Shown: positions 34,581-48,155 of the stretch, one piece after another
Position numbering within the stretch: the stretch's first letter is position 1
How the letters are laid out: every line of letters starts with the position of its first letter
Assembly (NCBI GenBank): GCA_900074885.1
Contig: FJUW01000004.1
Coordinates: 2,578,578 to 2,642,577, forward strand
Length of the DNA: 64,000 nt
Source: Rhynchosporium graminicola
Lineage: Eukaryota > Ascomycota > Leotiomycetes > Helotiales > Ploettnerulaceae
Direction: 5' to 3'
Notes under the pieces: model-generated
What the model was told of the DNA's origin: nothing
The model's input: the letters and a program-made list of their open reading frames with translations, nothing else
Database searches by the model: none
Program-made: the position numbers and the translations under genes

Positions 34581-35639
34581 TATAATATAACTTAATAAAT
34601 TTCCCTAGGATCTTATACTAAATTAAAATAACTAGCTTAGTTAGCTCTATTAGGACCTAAAAACTAAAGTAGAAAGGACCTTACTAGTACTATAGTAGTT
34701 AGCGATAGAAAGTAAATCGAGTCCGGGAAACTTATATCTAACTCTATTAGGTAATAATATTAGTAACTAAATTAGTTACTTTAGTAATAATAAGCTTAAA
34801 ATAAGTAGTTAGTAATAAAATATAAGTAGAGTCCGAGGATAGTTATAAGGAGAGAAGACTAGTAGCTTAGAGAAGCTTTAAGGCCTTCTAGGCTTTAAGA
34901 ACCTTACTAAGATTATAGTAAGCGTTAGCGCTAAATATATAGTTAGTAATAGAAAGCGAGCAGAGTCTAATAACTTATATCATATCTCTATTAGTAGAGT
35001 AACTCTAGATAATATAGTAATATATACTATTTAAGGACTAAGTAATTAGTAACGTTTTCCTAGTAAAGCTCAGGATAAATATATAGGTTTTTATAATTCT
35101 TTCGCTTATAAGAACAAGTTATATAAGCGCGGGAATAAGTAGATTATATAAATTAGTATATATTAAGCGAAAACAGGTAGGACCTGACTTATATTCTAGT
35201 TAATATAGTCGACCTCGGAGAGAGTATAAGTAGCGTAATAGATAATAGAAGATATCTGACTTCGATTAGTAATAAGTAAGATATAATATTTTTAAAGTAG
35301 AGATAGCGAAAGGGAAAGAGTAATCGATACTAGATAATCTTATTAACTTATAGTTTGTAATAGTTAATTAAGAACAAGAGAATTAGTTTATAAATTAATA
35401 GAAAGAGATATATATATATAGCTAAAATAGAAGCGTTTACTAATTTAATTAATAATAAGAGAGAGAGTAATAATAAAGAAATAAGAAGACGTAATTAGCT
35501 TTATTATTATTATAAGCCGGAAATAAATAGAAGGGTTATATAAACGAATAACCGGAAGCTTTATATGACTTTAGTAGTATTATTAATTATTCTCTTACTA
35601 TTAGTTCGCTATTATACTCTATCGGTCTACTATTATTAT
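34581..35639. repeat. AT-rich, unresolved (possible LTR and solo repeats)
   Basis: About 1 kb of RIP-type sequence without recognisable protein motifs. Several internal similarities (TAGTTAGTAATARAA-like strings near 34,800 and 34,945) suggest further repeat fragments. Confidence 0.4.
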
Positions 35640-35973
35640 TAACTTCTAAGCGAAGTCGGCACGAAGCGAGGAAGAGAGTCGTAGATATAATAGGCCCGGA
35701 CGAATCGGAACTATAATATAGGACTATATATAATAAGGCGGGATATAGGTCGTTAGAGGCGAACTCCGATATAAGATAAGCGGAGGGAGAAGGGGAGTAA
35801 TATAAGAGGCGAGCCCTAGGATTAAGTACTAGCGATACTTATACTTACTAAGCCTAGTAGCACTTGTATATTTTCCTTCGGAGCTAGGCTAGAACCTGAC
35901 TCTCTTCTATATCGAACTTCTTAAATACTATACTTGACTATCTGCGTACGCGTTGCTCACCCGTGACACTAGG
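35640..35973 (-). repeat. LTR starting TGTCACGGGTGAGCAACG (minus strand)
   Basis: On the minus strand the sequence from 35,973 starts TGTCACGGGTGAGCAACGCG, a start typical of fungal gypsy LTRs, immediately after the end of the pol relic on its right. It keeps higher GC than its surroundings to about 35,640. The inner boundary is approximate. Confidence 0.6.
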
Positions 35974-38900
35974 TATAAGGCTATATCTACTTATTCTAAC
36001 TTAGTAGCTTATATCCTAATATAATCTAATAACTTATCTCCCTATTCTTTATTCTCCTTACTATTAGCTCCCTAAAGTATATCCGGGAATCCTTATATAT
36101 CTAGCTCTTAATAAATTACTCTGATATAATATACTAGAAAGGCGAGGTCTACTTTTGACTTAGGCTAGTACTTACGGTATATATAGAAAGGGGAATACCT
36201 AAGGAACTTAATCTCTTTTAAACTTATTTCAAATACTACCTTTTGGAGCTTAATAGTATAATTAGGACTAGTCTTAGTTATAACTTACTAGACTAAATTA
36301 ATAGCTTTCTCTACTATACCCGTGGACTTCTTAGAGGCTAAGGGTAAGTTAAGCTATAGAATACTTTTCTTACTAATATAGTTTCTGATTTCTTCCTTAA
36401 AGTAACTTCTAGGATTAATATAAAAGCTAATAAGTATACTATCTATCTTAAATAGTATATCTAGAGATATCTTAATATATTCCGAATCAGCTACTATATA
36501 AGGAAAGGCCTAAATTAGCCGGGAGAAGTAGTTTATAATAATAAGAAGAAGGTATCTATAACTCTTAGGTAGTTATATAAAAGGTCTATAGAAGTCTGCT
36601 CTAAGTAGTTCTATCGGTATAGAGACTATAATCTAGGAGAGTAGTACTGACTTCTGAGCCGGGCCGTATTTCGCGTATTAAAGATACCTGGTAATATATA
36701 GAGTAATATCCTTAGTAAGTATAGGCTAATAGATACCTCTGAGCTTTCTAGTAGTAATAGTCGATATAAAATATCTTTCCTTATTATAAGCTTTTACTAA
36801 AGCTTCTGCGACTTATCCTAGTATAAGATAATAATTATATACTCTTCTCTATCTATATTATAATACCTTATGCTCCTACTTATATTTCTTATATCGGAGC
36901 TCTAGGGATCTCTTCCTTATACGATCTATATTATCTAGGTAGATACTATAGACAAGGAACCTGATAATATCCTTATACTAGTATATCTTCTTATAAGCTT
37001 CTGAAGGCGATATTAGCTCGACTATTACTAGCTTCGACGACTAATAAGTCTCCGTAGATAGAGCTTTAAATATTTTAAGGGGAGGCGTATCTTCCAGAAC
37101 TTATAGTCTAGTAAAGAGTGAACTTAATTATAAAGTTATATCCTAGAACCTCTCTCTTACTACATATAGAGTAGCTATAAACTCTAGATTCTCCTTCTTA
37201 CCTCTTACTTATTTCTTAATATTATTTCCTTTAAATATCTCTCTAATAACTTCTAATTTCCTACTATTAGTCTTCTTAGAACTAAGCTCTAATTCTTTTA
37301 TTAGATCTTTATACTTACTAATACTATATTTCTACTTCTAGATAGGCCTAGTAGTATCCTATTACTCTTCCTTAAACTTTAATATATCTAGCTTATTATA
37401 CTTATCTCTAGGGAAGATAGTACGCAATAGAGTATCTGCTATCTTATTTCTGCTCCCTTAGATATAAGTAATCTATATATTTAGTAACTTTAGCTCTAAA
37501 GCTTACTTAGTATAAATTCCCTCCTGAAGAGCTAAAGAGTCTAGAAAGTGAGTTGATAGCTAATAATCTATATAGATAATTCCTAGCTTATCTTCCTATA
37601 ATATATAATAATATTTACGACTGAATTCTATAATAGATAAGAGCTCTCTCTTATACGTTTTATAATTTCTTTGGGTTTTAGAGAAGATAAAACTATCGAA
37701 GAGGATTAGTACTATTTTCTTCTCTCCCTCCTTAGATTATATAATATAATATCCTCCTATATATCTACTAGTATTAATATATATTTATACTAGGAGAGTT
37801 AGATTATAGCTGTTTCTCTCTACTATCCTTAAGTATACTTCCTTTAGTAGCTTAAATAATATCGCCTTATTCTCTTTCTATCTCTATTCTATATCTCTAG
37901 TAAGTCGATTTAATAGTCGAGTAATCTCTATATAATTCTTAACTTATAGTTGCGTTATCTAGATCGCTCCTAAGATTCTCCTGATCTCTATAGTATTCTT
38001 AGGTATTAGCTTTATATTAATCCTTAATACCCTTTGTAGCTTAATTATTAACTTTCCCCTACTCTTATATAGGGTCCTTAGCACTAGAACCTCTGTTATA
38101 AATAGTAGGCACTTCTTAAAGGATAGCTTAAGGCTAGACTATAAGAGTCTAAGGAGGAGATGATCTTTCAGAAAATTAAATACCTCCTTAAATATCTTAA
38201 AAGCTATAAAGATATTATCTATATAGAAGAGTAAGGCCTAAAGAACTACTCTATCTTTAGAAATAATTAAAGAGAATAGTAAGAGCTTAGAATTATTAAA
38301 CCTTTTTACTACTACTTCCGTAGACTTAAGTATATTTCTAAAGACTAATTTTATTAGTTCTATTATAAAGAATACTAAGCTTCTATAGCCCTGAGTCATA
38401 CGAGTTAGTTATAATTATCTATATCTTAGCGCAGAGAAATTATAAATATAGCAGTTATCTAGATATAGGTTTATTAACTAGTAGGTATTATTAAGGTCTA
38501 TTTAGATAAATAGACGATCCTTAGGATTACTAAGAAATATAAAGCACTTTACTATTAAGATTACTAAGTAGCTAGGCGTTCTTTCTTTGATTTTAGAGTA
38601 ATTAAATACTACTCTATACTTCTTAGTTTATACCTTAGAATCTATTCTTTTCTTAATTATATATAGGTAGTTATTCTAATCTAATAGCTCTCTATCAGCT
38701 AAGAGGGTGCTTTTAAATATATTCTACTTAATTCTCTCCTTAATCGTCTTATTTAGCTAAGTAAGCTTAGCTAAGGTATATCTTCTGGACGCGTTCTCTT
38801 AGATTAGCTTAGAATACTCTAGTATCTTAGCTCTATAATAATAGAGATCTGTGAGGAGTATATCTTTCAGGCCTATCGAGTTAATATAGCGATATACATA

Positions 38901-41900
38901 TAGAAGCTTATGGGCTTACTTAATTTATTCTAAGCGTATAGCGTTACTAAATATCAGGTCGCTCTTAGCTACCTAAGTATTCAGAACTTTATTAGTTGCC
39001 TCTACTATAAGTAACTTAATTATCCTCCTTTATTAAGAAAAGCTATAATATATAGTATCTTCTTACTAGATTCTATAGTAATATTCCGGGTTTTATTATA
39101 ATTACTATATATTCTAAGCTAGTCAGTAGATATGGGTCGATATTGGAATTTCGAGGAGGGCTTCATAGCTAGATAGGAGGATTAAAGGTAATTACTACGG
39201 ATTCTCGAGGGTTTTAGCTTAGCTATAGTATTTAAGGATAGAAGAAGCTATAATAATAACCTGGACTAAGTAGTAGCTCTTCTAGTCTCTAGTATATGTA
39301 TAGAGGTAATATTAGCTTAAGTAAATAAGGCTAGGAATAAGCTTACTAATATAAAGGGGTACTGGTTTATAATAGGCTCTTCTTCCCTAGAGAGTATATA
39401 TCTTTTGAAGTTTAAGGCTTTAAGAGGCCCTTCTGATATATAGGAAACTTCTAAGATATTTACTAAATATCTAAGGTTTTAGGTAGGTATAGTCCTAGAT
39501 ACCTCTAGATAGCTATAGCAAGCTAGTAATAAGTTTAATACTATCTTAGGACGAGCTAATAAGTCTAGTTTTTTTAAAGAGTTATAATTACTAGAAAAAG
39601 AAGTATTATTAGATTCTAAATTAGAAGAAGACTCAGAAGCGAAGTCGTTATTAGTAGTAGAGATATCTGAGCTCTCTATAAATTTAATACTTAAATCAGA
39701 TACGTCTTTATTAGACTTTACCTTTAGGTATAGAATAAGATTTAAAAGTAAGGATTCTATAAAGAGAGAGCTCTAGATAGTAGTAGTTATTTCCTTTTCC
39801 TTATTACTATTAAGAGTAAGGAGACCTTTATGAATATCGATCTTCATATCTATAGAATATAGCTATAGAAGCTTAAGTAGTAAGCTTAGCTCCTTATCGT
39901 TAGGACTCTTAGTATCTCTTATAAACGTATAGACTTTACGCTATATATCTTTAACTCTAAAATCAAAGACGATAAACTTAGTAAGCTAATATTATATACT
40001 ATCTGCTATACTATAGCTAACCCCGGTATGCCTATAAGAAGCTAGTGGAGTAGTTTTTAACTTTAGATATTAATATAAGGCAGGAGATATAATAACTAGG
40101 TTAGAACCTTAGTCTATAGAATATATTCCGATCTTTAATTCTATAATAGTAGTCTTGCTCTTTTTAATTACTTTTATTTTCTTAGGAACTTTCTAGGCCT
40201 TATCTGTAGGGTTGACTCGTAGCGTAACCTATATAAGCTTAAGATTTCTAGTTATAGCTATAGATAAGGCTTATATAGATCTAGTACTAGGTATCGCAGT
40301 AAGGTTATTTTTATAAGTTAAAGACTTTAGACTTACTTTCTTCTAGTTATAATATATTAATAGTTTACGAAATTACTTAGATATCTCTAGGGATATCTGG
40401 AATAGTCCTAGTAGATTTATTATAATATTAATTCTAGTAGCTAGGTCTTTGAAATTAATAGGTCTTAGCTCTTCTCTCCTTACTATTTCCCTTAATTATC
40501 TGCCTTTTCTTCTCTCTTCCCTTATTACAGATCTTAAACTAGATCCTTAGGTTACTACTTCTAGTTCTTCTGCTACTTCCTACTCCTTAAGAATATTAAT
40601 CTTTATACGCTTCTTATAATAGGTCCTATATATTACTCTAGTATAAATACCTTTATCTTCTTCCTCTTCTTCTGCCTTATTTCCTGATATCTCTATAGAT
40701 TCCGCTTAATAATATAAGTTATCTAAAAGCATAATTATAGCTTTCGCTTTTCTAGCCTTATTACTTAACTTAGTAGATCTAGCTTAGATAAATTAATTAA
40801 ATAAGATTATTTCTACTGAGCTTAGTATACTAGCTCTATCTAAGCTAGAGGATAATATTATAGATATTATTAATAATAATTTAGGAGTACTAAAAGGAAT
40901 CCTATTATCTATAGCTCTAGGTCCTTCGATACTATAAAAGTCTCCCTATAGCTAAGTATATAATACTTAGATAGTAGTTTCTAGGAATATAATTTGTTTT
41001 AGGTACGTATACTCCTAAAAAGGTAATATAATATTTAGATAAGTTAACTTAAGGTAGCTATAGTATCTGTAGCTAATATAGAGAATACTATTCCTCTTAG
41101 AGTTATATACTAGGGTTCTATTAATATATAGATTTAAGCTTTCACGTGCTAGTCGTAAAAGAAGGATATTAGCAGAAGTATTAATATTAGTTTATATTCT
41201 ATTTCTAGGATATAATTACTATCTATTACTTATATTAAAGTTATTTCGATAGTAAGGTAGCTAGTACTACTATTATTAGTACTTAGTTCTACTCCTAGCT
41301 GCCTGCGTTATTTAAGTACTTAAGATTAGAGGGGCGATAAGCTATAGAACTAGCTGTAATTAGGGTAGATATATAGGAGGGGCACTCGAAGAATTCTATC
41401 TAGATTAATAAGAGCTCGAAGGATTCTAAGGTAGGCCCGAAGAATTATTTTGCTAACTCGAAGCACTAGTATTAGTCTGCACTCGATAGGTGAGCGTATT
41501 CTGGGCGTAGATAGCTAATATAATATATATAGGTATTCCTATAGCTTACGCGATATACTCTTCTAGTCTATTAAAGTATTTTCTCTTCTTTACCTCTTTT
41601 TCTACTTTCTCTTACGCTTTAATTAACTATTACGATAGATAATATACTTTATATATTCTCTATAAGTATAGAATACGTAGAATATTATTATTTAAAGTAT
41701 AAACTCTTAGCTTATTATCTTTAATTCTACGGATAAAAGCCTAAGTAAGAGAGGTAAGGATATACTTATTAGAGGTCTTCTTAGGTAGTAAAGGTTCTTC
41801 TAGACTTTTCTTAATATTAGTAACTCTTATACGTTTAAGAAGTATAATAGTATAATAGTAGTAAGAGGTGAGATTTTCGTATTCTCTCTGAATAAGATTT

Positions 41901-43440
41901 AATACTTTAGCTATAATATCTACTTCCTCTAAAAGTAGTTTATTATCTAGATATTGAGTTTTAAGCTACTCGATAACTTCTTACTTCTTTTCTTCGCTTG
42001 TATATATTCTATTCTATATAATCTCTTTTATTCTAGTATCTGATCAGAAATACCTTAAAGTATCTCTACTAAGTAATATAGTAATAGCTCTAAGGTAAGT
42101 TAGAGCTAGTAGTATTAGACTTTCTATTTTAAAGTTATAGTTAAGATAATCTAGCTATTATACTACTAGTATATCTCTTTTACTATAGAAATCTTTAGCT
42201 CTCTTAAATCGGGGTATCTTTATTCTAGATATACTAAATATCTTACTTATCTTAGTCTTCTTAACTTTCTCTTAAGTAGCTTTAATATATATCTTAGAAT
42301 CTAGTTTCTATTAAATTCTTTCTTTTAGCTATTCTATTATTTCTCTAAGCGAGATTTACTTATATCTTACGTGAGTTTAATTAAAGATAGAAACCTTAAA
42401 AGCTTATAGGAGTATTAGTATCTTAGCTACCTCTAGTATTTCTCCTCTCTTCTTTATAATCTTATTAGCTTAATATAGTAGCTATATTAGCTTCGTTATT
42501 TATGCCGATTATAGGAGAGTTTAGGTTTAGGCTATATTTAGTAGCTTCTTTAGCGTTAATAGAGCAGATAATTCTTAAGAAGTTATACTCTCTTAGATAT
42601 TTTTTAGCTTATAATAATAAGAGTTAAGTATAGAGCTTATTCCTATTAAATATTTAATTAATATAAAGGTTTAGAAACTTAATACAGATTCTGGAGACTC
42701 TACTATATATAACTATATAATTAGTAATTCCCTTAATATATTATAGCTATTATATCTTAAGGGTTATAATATCTTTTAGCTAGAAAGTTAATATATAGAG
42801 TTTATCTTAGCTACTAATATAGTACTAGATTAGCTCAGGGGAAGCTATATAGAAGTTATAGGGAAAGGTAGGGTTAGCTTCGAGACTGCTCGAGCTAAGA
42901 TAAGGTAAGTAAGCTTCTTAATATTCGGGTTCTCGAAAATTCGAAATTTAGAGAACTTTCGAGTTAATCTCTTTAGTTCTTCGTCGAGATTTATATATAA
43001 GGGCTATAAAATAGTATAAGGATATACTTAATCTACCGCGTTAGATTCTGAGGTTTAGTAATTAGAGTATATCTTAAGTAATTATATAAGTATATTATTT
43101 ATTAACTTTTAGAAAGAAGAATTAATATCATTAGATTCTTTACTACTAGAGTACTAGGTATTATTAATATATTATAGTAATTATAGCTAGTTATAATAGT
43201 GTTATTTAGCTTTTAGAGTTAATATTATCTATAGTTAGCTCGAAGCTAAGTTAGTAGTAATATTATTATTTCGAGGTGGGCTCGAAAGGGAGATAGCAGG
43301 GCTAGTTCGGGTCACTCGAGGCTCTCGAAGGGAATAGCTAGGATATAGGGTTTCGAGATAATATTTGCCTAGGATATGACTTCCGTGCTAGGATATAGGG
43401 TTATTATCCTTAGGGAAGCTGCAAGTAGTGGATCTAGGTA
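35974..43440 (-). mobile_element. second Ty3/gypsy pol relic plus upstream ORF, minus strand
   Basis: On the minus strand an RT box FYIDNIF is at about 38,210-38,230, preceded by FRNILKSTEVVVKRFNN and followed by LRLL..SLKLSFKKC. RNase H reads ALQEGIYTK and RNKIADTLLRTIFP (37.4-37.6 kb), and integrase reads LLLIIINYFSRLI, EEIRNYISKK and LRYSPFYIYRKYQPKSKVDL (36.1-36.7 kb). This protein is of a different family from the 29.5-34.6 kb element. About 2.5 kb of similarly mutated sequence upstream (41-43.4 kb) probably held gag. A matching 5' LTR was not found. Confidence 0.75.
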
Positions 43441-43935
43441 CTTCTTTCTACTGATTCTGAGGCTTAGAAGAATCCTGAAGTATATAGGGGTGCTTAGTGC
43501 AAATAGCTACGTATAGCTAGGAGGGTGTATATCCTTATCATCTGAGGCCTTCTGATACTATAGGATTCTTCGTAGATATTCCGTTTATATCTGGGGTTTA
43601 CTGAGGGCTTACAACTGAAAATCTGAGGTGATCTTAATGCCTAGGCGCTTCGTGGTAGTAGGCGCCGCTAGTACTATTGCTAGGTTTGCTAGTTTCTTTT
43701 AGAGAAGAAATTGAAGCATGAAAGAATTACTAGTAGAGAGATATATAACTTAGTCTCTCCCTGCGGTAGTCACTAGAAAAGGTATGCGAATAGAAGCTCT
43801 GGAAAAGCGTAGTTGTATTCTAGAGAAGGTTTAGAAACCTTGAGAGTAATCTATGGAAGAGAGAGGTCTGTGCGCTACTAGCTAGGTGGAAATCCAGTGA
43901 TATCACAATCTCTTACCATCTCACTTCCCTCATTT
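43441..43935. other. right border of the AT-rich block
   Basis: Composition returns to normal between about 43,440 and 43,700. The motif GCTAGGATATAGGG occurs twice just left of this border (43,337 and 43,388). No gene is visible. Confidence 0.45.
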
Positions 43936-44533
43936 TCATGTAGTACAGACTGGGCGAGGCACTTCGATACTTATGACACCACCTTCATCACTTCCACGCA
44001 ATGAGCATTCGTAAACCTCAGCAGTGAAGTCCAAATCTAAATTATCTATCTTCAGCTGGTTCAAGCCCAGCATGAATATGGAACCAGACGACGTGCTGGT
44101 CGCCGAGACATGGGGATATCCGAATTGCTTGCTGGTAGAATAGACGCGCCAAGTACAGAGGCGCTTACTTGGCGTAATATGGACCACTTACCACGAGGAG
44201 ACATGTTATCATCCTTGGAATTAAGACGTCAGGTTTAGCGCGTTTTGTCTCATCCTTGGAAATGCTTGGTACCTGAAGCCTTTGTGTGTCTCTGGAGCAT
44301 GAATTGGCGGCGTCTTTGTTCTTTGGGAGGGGTCCCCCACAAACTCGCAGGAAGTCACTGCATCTTGGCCTGCTATCGTGGAGTTTGCGCAGATGATCCA
44401 CTGCCGTGGGAGAGAGAGACAATTGCCGTAGTAGTAGGTCTGGATCGTGCTGGAGGTCCTCCGAGCTTACTAGGGTCTTTGTATTCATGGCACTTATAAA
44501 TAAGTAGAGCTCATAGTCTCCGTTATATGGCAT
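43936..44533 (-). CDS. hypothetical protein, two exons, divergent from the sulfate permease
   Basis: Not recognised. Exon 1 (44533-44192) reads MPYNGDYELYLFIS, then DLLLRQLSLSPTAVDHLRKL, and ends at a good GTAAGT donor; exon 2 (44127-43936) reads QFGYPHVSATSTSSGS, then LKIDNLDLDFTAEVYECSL and stops after EVPRPVCTT. An AAG acceptor at 44128 keeps the frame (177 residues); the nearer CAG would put exon 2 in another frame, which stops early. A start at the inner Met (44488) is also possible. It sits head-to-head with the permease gene and directly next to the AT-rich block, so it may be a recent or degenerating gene. Confidence 0.4.
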
Positions 44534-44584
44534 ATTGGCAAGCAGCGATTTGAATATTGGGAAGTCGTTGTATCCATACGAGCA

Positions 44585-47243
44585 ATGTCCTCAGCCAGTG
44601 AGAAACTTGGCCATGCCTTGGCCAAAGGACTTCTGATCAAGACCGAGTACCGCAAAGATGCCACCGAAACTCTAAGCAGGGGAGATTCTGTTTTCTCGAC
44701 ATTAAATGCTGAGAATTATATTGAGATCGAACCGACAGCGGCAGAATATTTCAAGGAGATCGCACCCACCGGCGAATCCGTCAAGAAGTATTGTCGGGAC
44801 TTGTTTCCCTTCATGAATTGGATCGGTCACTACAATTTGCAATGGTTTACGGGAGATATCGTCGCTGGTAAGTTGTTTTCAATTTCAAGTCTTGTCACGA
44901 CATCATCATATGACTTGCTTCTGCTTCGACTCTTTGTATCGTGCTCACATGTTACAGGCCTCACCGTCGGTGCCGTCGTAGTTCCGCAGGGCATGGCATA
45001 TGCTTTGCTAGCCAAGCTTCCGGCTGAATATGGATTATACACCTCATTCGTTGGGTTCATTCTATATTGGGCCTTTGCTACTAGTAAGGACATTACGATC
45101 GGAGTAAGCGATTGAACCAGAATCTATAACGTTCGGCTAATTTCTCTTACAGACTGTCGCAGTCATGTCAACACTTGTTGGAAATATTGTCATCAAAGTC
45201 CAGAAACAGCACAAGGACATTCCAGCAGAGGAGATCGCCAGAACACTTGCGCTTGTCTCAGGATGCGTGGTATTGTTCATCGGACTTGCCAGAATCGGTT
45301 GGATCGTGGAGTGGATCAGTTTCACCGCGATCACAGCGTTTATGACGGGCTCTGCAATTACAATCGGCGTCGGGCAACTTCCAGCGCTCTTAGGAATACC
45401 CGGCATAAATAATCGTGGACCCGCTTATGAGGTGTTTGTCAATGTCCTGAAAGGCTTACCCAAAGCGGACATTAACGCTGCTATGGGAGTATCTGCCTTG
45501 TTCCTCTTATATTTCATCCGGTTCGGTTTCGAGTCTGCATCTTACAGATGGCCAAGCAAAAAGAAGATATTTTTCTTCTTGTCCACCCTTCGAATTGCCT
45601 TCGTACTCCTGCTGTACATCCTTATCAGCTGGCTCGTCAATCGGCATATCGGGGGAAATGTTAAGAAAGCACACTTCAAGATTCTTGGAAAGGTTCCTCG
45701 AGGTATGAAGATCGTGATAATACTTATGTAGCTGCTGACATTCATTGCAGGTTTCCAACATGCCGGAGCTCCAAAAATGAACACCAGGACTATCAGTGCT
45801 TTTGCAAGCGAGCTTCCAGCAACGATCATCGTCCTTCTCATTGAGCATATTGCTATCTCCAAGTCTTTTGGTAGAATAAACAACTACACAATCAACCCAT
45901 CTCAAGAACTAGTCGCTATCGGATTCACTAATATCTTCGGCCCCTTCCTCGGAGGATACCCTGCCACTGGCTCGTTCTCTCGGACTGCCATTAAATCCAA
46001 AGCAGGAGTGCGCACACCCCTGGCAGGTGTGTTTACAGCTGTGGTTGTTTTGCTCGCGCTTTATGCTTTAACAGCTGTGTTCTTCTATATTCCCATGGCT
46101 AGTCTCGCAGCCGTTATCATTCACGCTGTCGGAGATCTTATTACCCCACCAAATGTCGTCTACCAATTCTGGGAAGTCTCACCACTTGAGGTGCCGATCT
46201 TCTTCATCGGTGTGTTCGTCACACTATTCACGAATATCGAGAATGGAATCTATGCGACAATAGCCGCTTCCGGAGCCTTGTTGCTCTTCCGTATATCGAA
46301 AGCTAAAGGGCGATTCGTCGGCCGCACGAAGGTGGCATCACTTACACAGGATAATTTCACCAAGCTAGAAGCTCGAAACGCAAGCAGCGCGGAAAGTGAA
46401 CAATATTCTACGCTGAGTCGAGCACGGGATGTTTTTCTGCCTCTCGATCGTAAGGATGGATCGAATCCAGATGTGCAAGTCAAGCAACCTCACCCAGGTG
46501 TTTTCATCTACCGGTTCAATGAAGGCTTCAACTATCCCAACTCGCAGCAGTACATGGAGCATTTGACCGAAACCATCTTCAAGAAGACGAGGAGGACACT
46601 CTTGGACAACTATGCTAAGCTTGGTGTAAGTACCATTTTCTCATGTCAACGAAGAAATCACTGACTTTGAATGCAGGATCGTCCTTGGAATGATCCTGGA
46701 CCAAGACGCGGCCAGCCAGCCGAAGCCCGAACTCACTTACCCATTCTCCGCGCTATCATCTTCGATTTCTCAGCAGTAAATAACGTCGACGTTTCATCCG
46801 TGCAGAATCTCGTCGATGTCCGTCATCAACTAGACCGCTACGCCTCGCCAGCAACCGTAGGATGGCACTTCGCAAATATCAGTAGCCGATGGACCAGACG
46901 AGCACTCGCCAGCGCCGGTTTCGGATACGCAAAATCCAACAGTCCTGAACTCAACTGGAAATCAATCATCAGCGTTGCCGAGTTCGATGACTCGGCTTCC
47001 ACAATCAACAGCCAGGAGAAGCGGAAATTGGATATCGAACATCAGTCTCAGGATGATGAAATTAGAGGTGATTCTGCTCCACGCGCTCCTGCGTATGAAA
47101 AGAGCAGTGCGAATGTCACTGTTACTGGAAAATCTGTTCCACTATATGGCTTTAACCGACCGTTCTTCCATATTGATGTATTCGCTGCTGTTGAAGCCGC
47201 TCTTTTGGTTGTGGAACAGGATGAGAATGAAGTGCCGGTTTGA
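44585..47243 (+). CDS. sulfate permease (SLC26/SulP family)
   Basis: High-affinity sulfate uptake across the plasma membrane, feeding sulfur assimilation. Five exons: 44585-44867, 44958-45103, 45153-45702, 45751-46625 and 46677-47243; all junctions are GT..AG and keep frame. Signatures: LTVGAVVVPQGMAYALLAKL (the SulP motif region), FTAITAFMTGSAITIGVGQL, EHIAISKSFGR, PSQELVAIGFTNIFGPFLGGYPATGSFSRTA, and about a dozen hydrophobic segments. The C-terminus carries a STAS domain (AIIFDFSAVNNVDVSSVQNL) that in the family regulates transport and sorting. Length is about 806 residues, usual for fungal SUL1/SUL2-type proteins. Intron 4 interrupts the linker before STAS. Regulation by sulfur limitation is known for relatives but no site was identified here. 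Confidence 0.95.
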
Positions 47244-48155
47244 TCATGGTTTTTATAAGCATTGGCTTTCGCGTTTTTTTTCCTGCAGCTTTTGCAGCAG
47301 CTTTGATTGATACCATTTACACCTACCTATTCAGTTGGTGTATGTTTACTTGACAAAACCCTTTGAAATTCTTGAGCACCTTGTAGATTCATCATGGCTG
47401 AATTTATGGACCTTTTCCGCAGATACTTGTAGCGGCATGACGGGCAAGTTTGAGTGGCCCATTCGAACCAAGTTCCTCTCAGGTGTTCAACACCTCAAGA
47501 GACTATTAGGCCATCGGAGGTAATTCAGATAGCCATTTTCATGACTTATAGGCTAGCATATTATCTTACGAAGTTAGTCTTTACCTGATATATGCCATAA
47601 GCTCCTCCAGTATAAGAAGACCGATGACCCTTCTTCACATAACACCGAGTCTCACCCAAAACACTCTTTAAGATACCTTTCGCATCAAATACTTATCGTG
47701 TTACTATTACAGATACGAAGCAGGATGTCACTACAGATAGAAAAAAACACAAATTCGAAAAAGGAAAAAGGCAAATACATTTTAGTAAACTCACAAGTCG
47801 AGAGATCTTCCCAATTTCAGCTTGGTTAACTTTACCCCCTGATACAGTATCTGAAAGATTCCTGCGAGTGACTGCTGTAATAATAATAGCAAAGTCTTAG
47901 ACACCATCTAGACCAGTGTTCTCGAAACTCCATCGATCTATTGATCTGGATGTTGTGAGCGAGAGATGAGCTGATTAAAGTATTGGGCGAGCGATCTTTC
48001 ATAGTAAGTAAGGTGATATATACCTTACCTACCTAACCTACTCGGATAGATAAAATGAGGTACCCACATCAGGATCTCGCTTGTGACGACGAGCGAGACT
48101 AAATTAGCCTCAATATTGGTATTCTCATCATCAAACATAAAACATGAACAACAAA
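47244..48155. other. intergenic
   Basis: 3' flank of the permease gene. A 62-codon frame at 47335-47523 has no motif. Nothing else supported. Confidence 0.5.

Larger units (their letters stand above)
23230..43640. repeat. RIP-saturated AT-rich block of nested retroelements
   Basis: About 20 kb with almost no CpA or TpG dinucleotides, a large excess of TpA, and no open frame of 60 codons on either strand. In the right frames, retroelement protein motifs can still be read when TAA/TAG stops are taken as former Gln or Trp codons, which is what RIP (CpA to TpA on both strands) produces. Small islands near 27,780-27,930 and 43,260-43,440 keep more CpA and may be younger or less affected. One ambiguous base (N) lies at 27,668. 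Confidence 0.92.

Noticed and set aside
36000..43440. LINE-type non-LTR element
   Set aside because: RNase H and integrase segments follow the RT box in gypsy order and an LTR start abuts the end of pol.
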